Shown piece by piece: positions 26,520-35,647 of a stretch of 64,000 nt of DNA. The stretch comes from JAGPUQ01 sp963708735. Lineage in GTDB: Bacteria; Pseudomonadota; Gammaproteobacteria; Pseudomonadales; Porticoccaceae. Each line of letters opens with the position of its first letter. Position 1 is the stretch's first letter. The position numbers and the translations under genes were made by a program. Location: assembly GCA_963708735.1 (NCBI GenBank), contig CAVPTW010000005.1, forward strand, positions 186,001 through 250,000. The letters are read 5' to 3'. The notes beneath the pieces were generated by a model. That model worked only from the letters and a program-made list of their open reading frames with translations. It made no database searches and had not been told where the DNA came from.

Positions 26520-27997
26520 ATGCCTGATGCTCCCATGGCCTATCGCGACCTGCGCGATTTCATTCAGTTTCTGGAAGCGCGCGGCGAGCTCAAACGCATC
26601 GCCACGCCGGTCAGTCCCGCGCTCGACATCACCGAAATCTGCGACCGTACCCTGAAGGCCGGCGGGCCCGCGCTGCTGTTCGAGCGTCCCACCGGCTTTG
26701 CCGTCCCGTGCTCGGCAATCTGTTCGGCACCACCGAGCGCGTGGCCCTCGCCATGGGCGGGGAAGGCATCGCGCATCTGCGGGAGGTGGGCGAATTGCTG
26801 GCCTTTCTGAAGGAGCCGGAGCCCCCCAGGGGACTGCGCGACCTGTGGGCCAAGCGCGAGCAGTTCCGACCGGTGCTGAACATGCCGGTGAAGATCGTCA
26901 AGACCGCGCCCTGCCAGGAAGTCGTGCTCGAAGGCGCCGCGGTGGATCTGGCGCACTGGCCGGTACAGACCTGCTGGCCGGGCGACGCCGGCCCGCTCAT
27001 CACCTGGCCGCTGGTGATCACGCGGGGGCCGGGCAAGGAGCGCCAGAATCTCGGCATTTACCGGATGCAGGTGATCGGCCGCAACCGCGTCATCATGCGC
27101 TGGCTGGCCCACCGCGGCGGGGCGCTCGACTACCGCGACTGGCAGGCCGCCCATCCCGGGGTGCCGTTTCCGGTATCGGTGGCCCTGGGTGCCGATCCCG
27201 CCACGATCCTGGGCGCGGTGACGCCGGTGCCGGACAGCCTGTCCGAGTACGCCTTCGCCGGGTTGCTGCGCGGCGAACGCACCGAGGTGGTCGCCAGCCT
27301 CGGCAACGATCTGCAGGTGCCGGCGCGCGCCGAGATCATCCTCGAAGGCCATATCCATCCCGGCGACGAAGCCGACGAAGGTCCGTTCGGCGATCACACC
27401 GGCTACTACAACGAGGTCGAGCGCTTTCCGGTATTCACCATCGACCGCATCACCCACCGCACCCATCCCATCTATCACAGCACCTACACCGGCCGGCCTC
27501 CGGACGAACCGGCGATCCTCGGCGTGGCGCTCAACGAAGTGTTCGTGCCGGTGCTGAAAAAACAGTTTCCGGAAATCGTGGATTTTTATCTGCCGCCGGA
27601 GGGCTGCTCCTACCGTTTCGCGGTGGTGACCATGAAGAAACAGTATCCCGGTCACGCCAAACGGGTGATGTTCGGCGTGTGGTCCTTCCTGCGCCAGTTC
27701 ATGTACACCAAGTTCGTGGTGGTCACCGACGACGACGTCAACGCCCGCGACTGGCGCGACGTGATCTGGGCCATGACCACCCGCATGGACCCCGCGCGGG
27801 ATCTGGTGCTGGTGGAAAACACGCCCATCGATTATCTGGATTTTGCCTCGCCCGTCTCCGGCCTGGGCTCGAAAGTCGGTTTCGACGCCACCCATAAGTG
27901 GCCGGGCGAAACCACGCGGGAATGGGGCCGGCCGATCAGTATGGATGCCGCGGTGAAAGCGCGCATCGACGCGCTCTGGCCCGAGTTGGGGTTGTAA
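26520..27997 (+). pseudogene. ubiD: UbiD-family decarboxylase, interrupted by a one-base deletion
   Basis: Prenyl-FMN-dependent decarboxylase; in ubiquinone synthesis it removes the carboxyl of 3-polyprenyl-4-hydroxybenzoate. The N-terminal frame (YRDLRDFIQFLEARGELKRI ... PALLFERPTGFAVP) stops making sense at about 26708, and the family sequence continues one base out of frame (VLGNLFGTTERVALAMG) to a normal C-terminus. Restoring one G (CCGTG to CCGGTG) gives an uninterrupted product of about 492 residues, the usual UbiD length. Everything else looks under selection (FGDHTGYYNE, DDDVNARD). A consensus error in a GG pair is the simplest explanation; a real null allele is possible. The start (26520 or ATG 26535) is uncertain. 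No ubiX is in the window. Confidence 0.85.
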
Positions 27998-28073
27998 CGG
28001 GCTCTCACGCACGGCGAACGAATGAAGCCCGATCGGGGGAAGTCGTGCCGACCGTGGCGCAGGGACCCTGGCT

Positions 28074-28079
28074 TATAAT
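28074..28079 (+). promoter_or_regulatory. Candidate -10 element of rpiA
   Basis: Perfect TATAAT 27 bases before the rpiA ATG. No convincing -35 at 16-18 bp upstream. Confidence 0.5.
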
Positions 28080-28106
28080 CCCGACTCCAACCGGCGGATG
28101 TGCGCG

Positions 28107-28784
28107 ATGAGCCAGGACAAACTCAAACGGGCGGCGGCGCAGGCCGCGCTCGACTACTGTCTTGCCAAGATCGGCAACGACGAAGTGATCGGCATCGGTA
28201 CCGGCTCCACGGTGAACCATTTCATTGAGCTGCTGGCGCCCCACAGAGGTCGCATTGCCGCTGCTGTGGCCAGCTCCGAAGCCTCGGCGGCGCGGCTGCG
28301 CGAGCTCCGGATTCCGGTGTGGGATCTCAACAGCGTTGCCGAAGTGGCGCTGTATGTGGACGGCGCCGATGAGATCAATCCGGCGCTGGAGATGATCAAG
28401 GGCGGCGGCGGCGCGCTGACGCGGGAGAAGATCGTGGCGGCGGTGGCACGGGAATTCGTCTGCATCGCCGACGCCTCCAAGCAGGTCGATCACCTGGGCC
28501 GGTTTCCGCTGCCGGTGGAGGTGATTCCCATGGCGCGCAGCCATGTGGGCCGGCAACTGCGCGCCCTGGGCGCCAACCCGGAGTGGCGCCAGGGCGTGGT
28601 GACGGACAACGGCAACTACATCATCGATGCCCACGATTTTTATCCGATCGCGCCGGCACGCGCCCTGGAAGAGCGCCTGAACAATATCGCGGGCGTGGTG
28701 ACCAACGGTCTGTTCGCGCTGCGCCCCGCCGATGTGCTGCTGCTGGCAGGTTCCAGCGGCGTCGAAACCATCCGGGCGCGCTGA
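28107..28784 (+). CDS. rpiA: Ribose-5-phosphate isomerase A
   Basis: Interconverts ribose 5-phosphate and ribulose 5-phosphate in the pentose phosphate pathway. The 225-residue product has the phosphate loop IGIGTGSTVNHFIELL, VDGADEINP with the catalytic aspartates, IKGGGGALTREKI and DNGNYIIDAHDF. ATG 28107 is preferred for spacing from GGCGG; ATG 28098 is in frame nine bases upstream. The nitroreductase gene starts three bases after its stop, suggesting a two-gene unit. Confidence 0.96.
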   Translation: MSQDKLKRAAAQAALDYCLAKIGNDEVIGIGTGSTVNHFIELLAPHRGRIAAAVASSEASAARLRELRIPVWDLNSVAEVALYVDGADEINPALEMIKGGGGALTREKIVAAVAREFVCIADASKQVDHLGRFPLPVEVIPMARSHVGRQLRALGANPEWRQGVVTDNGNYIIDAHDFYPIAPARALEERLNNIAGVVTNGLFALRPADVLLLAGSSGVETIRAR

Positions 28785-28787
28785 CCC

Positions 28788-29510
28788 ATGGAGTTGATCG
28801 AGGCTATCGAAAGTCGCCTGTCGGCGCGTGCCTTTCTCCCCACCCCGGTGCCGCGCGCGACGGTGGAGCGCATTCTGGAGCTGGCCCGTCTCGCCCCTTC
28901 CGGCAGCAACATGCAGCCCTGGCAGGTGGACGTGGTGACCGGCGCAGTGCGCGAGCGGCTGATCGAACGCGCCCTGGCCTGGGCCCGGGAACACCCGGTG
29001 GGCAATAATGAAAACCCGTTGCGCGGCGATCCCGGCGGCTTCCGGCAGCCCTACAAACAGCGTCGTTTCGATTGCGGCATGAGTCTCTACGCGGCGCTCG
29101 GCATCGATCGCCGCGACAAGGTGGCGCGCGAGCAGCAACTGTTGCGCAATTTCTATTTTTTCGACGCGCCCGTGGGGCTGATGTTCAGCATCCACCGTTC
29201 ATTGTTGCCGGGCCAGCTCGGGGATCTGGGTATTTTCATGGGCCATGTGATGCTGGCGGCGCGGGAGTTCGGCCTGCATACCTGTTCCCAGGGCTTCTGG
29301 CAGGACGTGAGCCCGGCGGTCCACGAGGTGCTGGGCATCGCCCCCGAATACTATGTCTACAACGGCATGGCGCTCGGCCATATCGACGCGGACCACCCGG
29401 CCAACCGGCTCGAGATGCCGCGCGAGCCGGTGGCGGGCTTCGCGCGGTTTCTTGGTTTCGAGGAACCGGGTTTCGAGGAACCAGGCTCCGAGGTCGCGGG
29501 CAGCAGCTGA
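28788..29510 (+). CDS. Nitroreductase-family flavoprotein
   Basis: FMN-dependent oxidoreductase of the nitroreductase superfamily; the physiological substrate is unknown. The 240-residue product has the FMN-binding N-terminal pattern SRLSARAFLPTPVPRATVER, LARLAPSGSNMQPWQV, and a C-terminal GMALGHIDADHPANRLEMPRE segment. The last residues contain GFEEP twice, from a 15-bp tandem duplication (29454-29483), so the C-terminus may have been extended recently. It converges on the Lon-like gene with only four bases between stops; a 6-bp inverted repeat spans the junction. Confidence 0.88.
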   Translation: MELIEAIESRLSARAFLPTPVPRATVERILELARLAPSGSNMQPWQVDVVTGAVRERLIERALAWAREHPVGNNENPLRGDPGGFRQPYKQRRFDCGMSLYAALGIDRRDKVAREQQLLRNFYFFDAPVGLMFSIHRSLLPGQLGDLGIFMGHVMLAAREFGLHTCSQGFWQDVSPAVHEVLGIAPEYYVYNGMALGHIDADHPANRLEMPREPVAGFARFLGFEEPGFEEPGSEVAGSS

Positions 29511-29514
29511 CCGA

Positions 29515-31962
29515 TCAGCTCCCCGGTAGCGGCGGCGGCGCGGGAACCGCTGGCGGACGGCTGGCGCTGGTGTGTTTTTCCTCGCCATCACTGCGGCCGA
29601 AATCGCGGCGCAATTCGGCGAAGCCGCGCAGGCGGGTTTGCACTTTGCCGTTGATGCTAGCGGGCGGGTAGGCGCCATCGGCGTCCGCTTCACCGGCAGC
29701 AACACCGGTGAGAATTTCGATGGCCTGGTCCACTGCCTCGACGGCGTAAATCCGGAAACTGCCGGCTTCGATGGCGTCCAGCACATCCTGGCGCAGGATC
29801 AGGTTGACCACATTGGCGGCGGGGATCAGCACCCCCTGCTCGCCGCTCAGGCCACGCGCCTTGCAGATGTCGAAGAACCCTTCCACCTTCTCGCTGACGC
29901 CACCGATCACCTGCACCCGGCCGAGCTGGTTGACCGAGCCGGTCATGGCGTAACACTGCCGGATGGGCACCTGGCTCAGTGAGGACAGCAGCGCGCAGAG
30001 CTCCGCCAGCGACGCGCTGTCGCCCTCGACACCGCCGTAGGACTGTTCGAAGGTGAGGCTGGCGGTGAGCGCGAGCGGCTGGGTCTGGCCATAGCGCGCG
30101 CCCAGGAAGCTCGACAGGATGAACACACCCTTGCTGTGGATGGGGCCGCCCATCTCGGTCTCGCGCTCGATGTCGATGACGCGACCGTCGCCGAGTCGGG
30201 TAGTGGCGGTGATGCGCGCGGGCTGACCGAAACTGAAGTTGCCGACTTGCAGCACCGAGAGGCCGTTCACCTGGCCCACCACGGCGCCCTGGGTATCGAT
30301 CAGCACCGCGCCGCGCTGGATGTACTCGTAACTGCGGTCCCGCACCCGGTCCAGACGCTCTATCTGGGTGCTGATCGCATGGCGCACGTCCTCTCCGGTG
30401 ACCAGACTGCGCCCGGCCTGGCCCGCCCAGTAATGAGCCTCGGCGAGCAGGTCGGCGATGCTGCGCATGTGGGTGGACAGCTTCAGCGCGTCCGCTTCGA
30501 CGCGCATGCTGTGCTGGATGGTGGCGGCGACCGCGGAACGATCGAACGGCAGCAAGTCCTTGTTGCGCACCATGGTAGCGATCATGCGCGCATAGAGCAG
30601 ATCGTTGGCGGGCGAACGCTCCAGCCCGGTCTCGAAATCGGCCGCGACCTTGAACAGCTCGGCGAAATCGGGATCGTAGGCGTGCAGCAGGTAGTAGAGG
30701 TTGCGGTCGCCGAGCAGGACGATCTTGATGTCAAGCGGCATCGCCTGGGGTTCGAGGGAAGTGGTGGTGGCGAAGCTGAGCGCGTGCTCCAGGGATTCCA
30801 GCCGCAGCTCCTTCTTGTTGAGCGCCTGCTTGAGCGCCTCCCAGGCGAACGGCTGGGTCAGCAGTTTGCGGGCATCCAGGATCAGATAACCGCCGTTGGC
30901 GCGGTGCAGGGCGCCCGGCTTGATGAGGGTGAAATTGGTCAGCAGGGCGCCCATGACGGCGCGGTGCTCGATGCGTCCCACCAGGTTGGCGTAGCTCGGG
31001 TGTTCCTCGTAAACCACCGGGCGGCCGATGCTGTGGCTGTTGTCCAGAATCAGGTTGACCCGATAGCGCTGCAACGCGTCCTGCGCCATCAGCATCGCCT
31101 GGGGCGCTTCCACTGGCCGGAACAGTTCGGCGTTGGCGATGATGTCCTGCTGGACGCTGCTCAGATAGTCCAGCGCCTGGGGCAGGTCGGCATAACGCCG
31201 GCTCAGCCCCTCGATGTAGAGTCCGACCGCCTCGCGCGTCACCTCGTGGTTGAGGGCACGGAAGCGGTCCCGGGCCTCCTTGCGCAGGGCCGGCATCTGC
31301 TGCTGGAACACCGCCTGCAACTGCTTGCGCACCTCCAGCACGGCGGTCTCCAGACGCTCGCGCTGTTCTTGCGGCAACTTCTGAAACTCTTCCGGGTCGA
31401 GGTCCTTGCCGTCGACCATGGGCACCAGAGTCAGCTCGCCGGCGTTCTGGTAGACATTGATATTGTCACGCGCCGCGGCTTCCTGTACCTGCTGGAATGC
31501 CTGTTCCTGACGGCCCTGAATCTCGGCCTCGATCTGCTGCGCCCGCGCCTTGTACTGGTCGCTGTCGAACGCCTGGGGAATGGCATTCTTGAGGTCGTCC
31601 ACCAGATGCTGCATATCGTCGCGCAACAGACTGCCGCGCCCGGCCGGCAGCTCGAGCAGGATCGGCTTGGCATCGTCGACGAAATTATTGACGTAGCACC
31701 AGTCCCCCGGGATGGGGCCGCGCCGCGCCGCATCGCCGAGATACTGGCTGATGGCAGTGAACTTGCCGACTCCGGGCGGGCCCAGCACGAACAGGTTATA
31801 ACCCTGGTTTTCCATGCCGAGACCGAAGCGGATCGCGGCGATGGCACGGTCCTGGCCGATGATTTCGGTCAGCGGCTCCAGGTCGTCGGTGGTGGTGAAG
31901 CTGAACTCGTCGGCGGTACAGCAATTGGGCAACTGCGCCAATTGCAGTGGTTGATGCGCCAT
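29515..31962 (-). CDS. Lon-like ATP-dependent protease (LonB/YcbZ-type)
   Basis: AAA+ serine protease with a fused C-terminal Lon peptidase domain, similar to YcbZ-type Lon homologues. The 815-residue product lacks the Lon N-terminal substrate domain. It has a Walker A motif GPPGVGKFT (about 61-69), a long coiled-coil insertion (about 125-265) rich in Gln and Glu, and the Ser-Lys dyad: Ser649 in EGDSASL and Lys692 in GGVSEKVEGF, 43 residues apart as in Lon. The GDS context is intact, so proteolysis is expected. I chose ATG 31962, which follows AGAGGGGGAAGG; ATG 31980 is an alternative. The C-terminus ends in a Pro-rich tail. Confidence 0.9.
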   Translation of the reverse strand: MAHQPLQLAQLPNCCTADEFSFTTTDDLEPLTEIIGQDRAIAAIRFGLGMENQGYNLFVLGPPGVGKFTAISQYLGDAARRGPIPGDWCYVNNFVDDAKPILLELPAGRGSLLRDDMQHLVDDLKNAIPQAFDSDQYKARAQQIEAEIQGRQEQAFQQVQEAAARDNINVYQNAGELTLVPMVDGKDLDPEEFQKLPQEQRERLETAVLEVRKQLQAVFQQQMPALRKEARDRFRALNHEVTREAVGLYIEGLSRRYADLPQALDYLSSVQQDIIANAELFRPVEAPQAMLMAQDALQRYRVNLILDNSHSIGRPVVYEEHPSYANLVGRIEHRAVMGALLTNFTLIKPGALHRANGGYLILDARKLLTQPFAWEALKQALNKKELRLESLEHALSFATTTSLEPQAMPLDIKIVLLGDRNLYYLLHAYDPDFAELFKVAADFETGLERSPANDLLYARMIATMVRNKDLLPFDRSAVAATIQHSMRVEADALKLSTHMRSIADLLAEAHYWAGQAGRSLVTGEDVRHAISTQIERLDRVRDRSYEYIQRGAVLIDTQGAVVGQVNGLSVLQVGNFSFGQPARITATTRLGDGRVIDIERETEMGGPIHSKGVFILSSFLGARYGQTQPLALTASLTFEQSYGGVEGDSASLAELCALLSSLSQVPIRQCYAMTGSVNQLGRVQVIGGVSEKVEGFFDICKARGLSGEQGVLIPAANVVNLILRQDVLDAIEAGSFRIYAVEAVDQAIEILTGVAAGEADADGAYPPASINGKVQTRLRGFAELRRDFGRSDGEEKHTSASRPPAVPAPPPLPGS

Positions 31963-32058
31963 CCTTCCCCCTCTGGACATCTCTTGGTATGGGAACCGCC
32001 CTGCTGCCGGGACCGCGCCGCCGAAGCCGGGGTCGCAGGGGCCTGACCGGACAGGCGG

Positions 32059-32355
32059 CTAGCGGTCTTTTTGTCCGGCCTCGAACCGCGCCTGCTGTGC
32101 GGGCGTGGCTTCGGTCTGGTATTTCGCTTTCCACTCGCCGTAAGGCATCCCGTAGACGAGTTCGCGCGCCTGCTCGTAGTCGACGGTTTCGCCGCGTTCC
32201 GCGGCCGCCGCCGCGTACCATTTCGATAGACAGTTGCGGCAGAAACCGGCAAGATTCATCAGATCGATGTTCTGGGCATCCTTGCGGCTGTCCAGGTGCG
32301 CCAGCAGGCGGCGGAACACCGCCGCTTCGATCTCGGTACGGGTTTGGTTATCCAT
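32059..32355 (-). CDS. DUF1244 small protein
   Basis: Conserved proteobacterial protein of unknown function. The 98-residue product is predicted helical and has the family's CxxC-containing block LMNLAGFCRNCLSKWYAAAA (about 33-52) and LVYGMPYGEWKAKYQ. The paired cysteines could bind a metal. Its start overlaps the lipA stop by a few bases, and the Lon-like gene follows, suggesting cotranscription with lipA. Confidence 0.88.
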   Translation of the reverse strand: MDNQTRTEIEAAVFRRLLAHLDSRKDAQNIDLMNLAGFCRNCLSKWYAAAAAERGETVDYEQARELVYGMPYGEWKAKYQTEATPAQQARFEAGQKDR

Positions 32356-33333
32356 GGGTCACCTCCGCGCCGAGCGCCTGCCGATCGGCATGATAGGAAG
32401 AGCGCACCAGCGGCCCCGAGGCCACATGGCGAAAACCGATCCGGTAGCCGTAATCGCGGTACTCCGCGAATTCGTCCGGATGCACAAAACGCTGCACCGC
32501 CAGATGCGCGCGCGAGGGCTGCAAATACTGGCCGATGGTGATCATTCCGACGTCGTGAGCGCGCAGGTCGTCGAGGGTTGCCAACAGCTGGTCGCGGGTC
32601 TCGCCCAGGCCCACCATCAACCCCGACTTGGTGGGCACCCCCGGATGGCGGCGGCCGAACTCCTGCAGCAGGCGCAGCGACCAGGCGTAGTTGGCACCCG
32701 GACGAACTTCCCGATACAGCGTCGGCACCGTCTCCAGATTGTGATTGAACACATCGGGCGGGGTCGCGGACAGCGCTTCCAGCGCGGGTTCCATGCGGCC
32801 GCGGAAATCGGGCACCAGGATTTCCACCTGAATGCCCGGCGAGTGCCGCGTACGGCCTCGATGCAGGCGGCGAAATGCCCGGCACCGCCGTCGCGCAGGT
32901 CGTCGCGGTCCACCGAGGTGATCACCACATAACGCAGGCCCAGCTCGGCGATGGCGCGCGCCAGATTGGCGGGTTCCTCGGGGTCGAGCGGATTGGGCTT
33001 GCCGTGCCCCACATCGCAGAACGGACAGCGGCGGGTGCAGATGTCGCCCAGAATCATGAAGGTGGCGGTGCCACCGCCGAAGCATTCGCCCAGATTGGGG
33101 CAGGCGGCTTCCTCGCACACGGTGGAGAGGCGATGCGCCCGCAGAATGTTCTTGATGCGCTGCACTTCCGGACCCACGCCGGCGCGCACCCGGATCCAGG
33201 GCGGCTTGCGCGGCAATTCGGTGGTCGCAATCACCTTGACGGGGATGCGCTCGACCTTGGCGGCGCTGCGCAATTTTTCGCCGGCCTGCAACCGGCGCGT
33301 GCGCTTGACCGGGACGCTGTCGTTATCGCTCAT
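32348..33333 (-). pseudogene. lipA: Lipoyl synthase, interrupted by a one-base deletion
   Basis: Radical-SAM enzyme that inserts two sulfurs into octanoyl groups on lipoyl domains. The first frame covers the N-terminal cluster (CEEAACPNLGECF), the SAM-cluster motif ICTRRCPFCDVGHG and on to HFAACIEAVRG; the family sequence then resumes in another frame (PGIQVEILVPDFRGRMEPAL) to the C-terminal RSSYHAD. The break lies at about 32838-32850. Adding one base, for example making ACC of AC in the minus-strand GGCACTCG, gives a product of about 328 residues, normal for LipA. Both halves are perfectly family-like, so a consensus error is more likely than real loss. ATG 33333 follows GGAG. It overlaps lipB by 11 bases. 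Confidence 0.87.
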
Positions 33334-34021
33334 CGCTTGCTCCATCCGGCGCGGCGGTACCGTCACCGCCGCTGCCTTCGTCCCCAAGATAATCCCAGCC
33401 AGTGTAGCCCAGCCGGCGCGCCAGCTGATCCAGCAGACCCCGCTGCGCGGCTTCCAGCCCGGGGACTTGCGCGGCCGGCAGCAAATCCGCCACCTGGGTC
33501 ATGCGCAGACCCGCATAGCCGCAGGGATTGATGCGCGCAAAGGGCGCGAGATCCATCGCCACATTCACCGCCAGACCGTGATAGCTGCGACCGCGGCGGA
33601 TGCGCAGACCCAGGGAGGCGATCTTGGCATCATCGACATAGACGCCCGGCGCGCGTGCCCTGGTCGCCGCGGCGATCCCCAGCTCGGCCAGCCAGGCGAT
33701 CACGCTCTGCTCCAGCGCCGATACCAGCTGGCGCACATCGAGGCCCCGGCGGCGCAACTGCACCAGTGGATAGAAGATCAACTGACCGGGGCCGTGGTAG
33801 GTGACCTGACCGCCGCGATCCGCCGCGACCACCGGGATATCGCCGGGTGCCAGCACATGTTCGGCGCGACCGGCCTGACCCTGGGTGTAAACCGGATGAT
33901 GTTGCAGCGCCCAGATTTCGTCCGGACTGTGCTCCGTATCCTTGTCGATCCGGGCCTTCATTGCCGCGAACACCGGCGCGTAGTGCCGCAGGCCGAGGGC
34001 GCGCACCCGGATGCGTTCCAC
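33323..34021 (-). CDS. lipB: LipB, octanoyl-ACP:protein octanoyltransferase
   Basis: Transfers octanoyl from acyl carrier protein to lipoyl domains, giving the LipA substrate. The 232-residue product has RGGQVTYHGPGQLIFYPLV, the catalytic lysine in DAKIASLGLRI and the acyl-accepting cysteine in INPCGYAGLRMT. It begins with GTG and follows ybeD by eight bases. The C-terminal Gly/Asp-rich tail overlaps the start of lipA. Confidence 0.95.
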   Translation of the reverse strand: MERIRVRALGLRHYAPVFAAMKARIDKDTEHSPDEIWALQHHPVYTQGQAGRAEHVLAPGDIPVVAADRGGQVTYHGPGQLIFYPLVQLRRRGLDVRQLVSALEQSVIAWLAELGIAAATRARAPGVYVDDAKIASLGLRIRRGRSYHGLAVNVAMDLAPFARINPCGYAGLRMTQVADLLPAAQVPGLEAAQRGLLDQLARRLGYTGWDYLGDEGSGGDGTAAPDGASDER

Positions 34022-34029
34022 TGGACGGC

Positions 34030-34299
34030 CTAAAGTACCATCCGGACGCCTGCACAGGCTTTCAGCCCTTCGAACAGCTGACGCAGCTGTCCCTCACCGG
34101 TGGCGGTAATGACAAAGCAGATCGACTGGTAGTTGCCGTTGCGACTCGCGCGTTCGGTGATGCGTTCCGGATCGAACCCCGGAGCGTGGCGGTCGAAAGC
34201 CTCGAACACCTGGGCGCGCAGTGCCACTCCCGCATCCACCACCACCGTGACCGGGTAATCACAGGGAAACTCGATGCGGGGCGGGTCGACAGCGGTCAT
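34030..34299 (-). CDS. ybeD: YbeD, DUF493 ACT-like regulatory protein
   Basis: Small ACT-domain-like protein of unknown function that is almost always found between dacA and lipB. The 89-residue product has EFPCDYPVTVVVDAG at the start and the core ERASRNGNYQSICFVITATG. ATG 34299 is preferred; an upstream TTG (34311) is in frame. The position in dacA-ybeD-lipB-lipA is exactly as in E. coli. Confidence 0.92.
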   Translation of the reverse strand: MTAVDPPRIEFPCDYPVTVVVDAGVALRAQVFEAFDRHAPGFDPERITERASRNGNYQSICFVITATGEGQLRQLFEGLKACAGVRMVL

Positions 34300-34329
34300 G
34301 GCGACGCTCAACTCAGGAAAACCGTCAGC

Positions 34330-35535
34330 TCAGGAAAACAGGCCGGTCAGGAACAGGACGAGACGGTCCCACAGCCGTGCGAGCCAGCCCGCCTCGGCGA
34401 TCTCGCGATCCGGCACCAGGGGCACCGTCAATACCACCGCACCGCCCTGCTCCACCTGGAGCCGACCCACCGGCCGCGTTGGCGACAACGGCGCCTCGAT
34501 GGCGCCATCGACCAGGACGGTCGCCTTGAGATCCTTTTGCACGCCCCGGGGCAAGGTCAGATAGACGTCTTCCGCCACCGTGAGATTGACCTTGTCGGCC
34601 TTGCCGAACCACACCGGCGCATCGGCTTGCAGCACTTCGCCCGCCTTGTACATGCGCGCAGTCTCATAGAAGCGGAACCCGTAAGCGAGCAGCTTCTGGG
34701 TTTCCCGCGCGCGCGCTTCCACGCTGTTGGCACCCATTACCACCCCGACGAGGCGCATATTATCCCGCACCGCGGAAACGACCAGACAATACCCCGCGTC
34801 CTCCGTATGCCCGGTCTTGCCACCATCCACTGTCGAGTCGCGCCACAACAGCAGGTTGCGATTGGGCTGCTTGATACCGTTGTACTCGAAATATTTCTCG
34901 GAGTAGAGGCGGTAGTTGTCCGGGTAATCGTGAATCGTCGCCCGGAACAGGGTCGCGAGATCCCTCGCGGTGGTCAGGTGCCCTTCCGCCGGCCACCCGG
35001 TGGCGTTCACGAAATGGCTGTTCGTCATCCCCAGTTGCTGTGCGCGCTGGTTCATCAGCTGGGCGAAGGCATCCTCGGTCCCGGCAATGTATTCCGCCAT
35101 GGCCACAGTGGCGTCGTTGCCGGACTGGACAATGATGCCCTGCAGGAGATCCCCTACCGGAACTTCGGTCCCTTCCCGCACAAACATCTTGGAGCCGCCC
35201 ATGCGCCACGCATTGACGCTGATGGGCACCAACGTATCTTTCGTGAACTTGCCGGCCGCCATTTCTCCCGCGATCAGGTAATCGGTGACCAGCTTGGTGA
35301 GGCTCGCCGGCGGCAGACGTTCGTCGGCATTGTGCTCGGCGAGCACAATGCCGGTATGCGCATCAATCAGGATCCAGGCCTTGGCCGCCAATTCGACCGG
35401 CGCCGGCAGCGGCACTGACGAAACGCCTGCGGGGCTCCCAGGCGTCGGCGTCGGCGCGGGAACCGGCCCCGCGATGGCGGCCGAAGTGAGCAGCGATAAC
35501 AGGAGCAGAACGCCCCTGGCGGGGTTGCGCATCAT
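34330..35535 (-). CDS. dacA: DacA (PBP5-type) D-alanyl-D-alanine carboxypeptidase
   Basis: Low-molecular-weight penicillin-binding protein that trims the terminal D-Ala from pentapeptides and limits cross-linking. The 401-residue product has a signal peptide (to about AIAG), the SxxK motif in PPASLTKLVTDYL, SGN in VQSGNDATVAMAEY and KTG in DGGKTGHTEDAG, followed by the beta-rich PBP5 C-terminal domain and an amphipathic membrane-anchoring helix (WLARLWDRLVLFLTGLFS). All three active-site motifs are intact. AGGA lies eight bases before the ATG. A Pro-rich stretch after the signal peptide is longer than usual. Confidence 0.95.
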   Translation of the reverse strand: MMRNPARGVLLLLSLLTSAAIAGPVPAPTPTPGSPAGVSSVPLPAPVELAAKAWILIDAHTGIVLAEHNADERLPPASLTKLVTDYLIAGEMAAGKFTKDTLVPISVNAWRMGGSKMFVREGTEVPVGDLLQGIIVQSGNDATVAMAEYIAGTEDAFAQLMNQRAQQLGMTNSHFVNATGWPAEGHLTTARDLATLFRATIHDYPDNYRLYSEKYFEYNGIKQPNRNLLLWRDSTVDGGKTGHTEDAGYCLVVSAVRDNMRLVGVVMGANSVEARARETQKLLAYGFRFYETARMYKAGEVLQADAPVWFGKADKVNLTVAEDVYLTLPRGVQKDLKATVLVDGAIEAPLSPTRPVGRLQVEQGGAVVLTVPLVPDREIAEAGWLARLWDRLVLFLTGLFS

Positions 35536-35647
35536 CCAGGAGATCCTTTGGCTTGAGAGCCGTCAACTAACTTGCGGGAAAGTGGCGCGGACGCAGCGGC
35601 CACCGGGAACACAACGAAATTTTAACACGCGCCGCGCGCCCCTCTGG

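Noticed and set aside
30136..32046. 636-codon open frame antisense to the Lon-like gene
   Set aside because: Same effect; composition is typical of a shadow frame (many His, Gln, Arg) and it lacks any family motif.
34330..35535. Possible beta-lactamase instead of a carboxypeptidase
   Set aside because: SxxK, SGN and KTG with the PBP5 C-terminal domain and amphipathic anchor fit DacA; the size and gene order agree.
35536..35647. Possible small gene between rlpA and dacA
   Set aside because: No frame with a ribosome site; the stretch fits a dacA leader and promoter.
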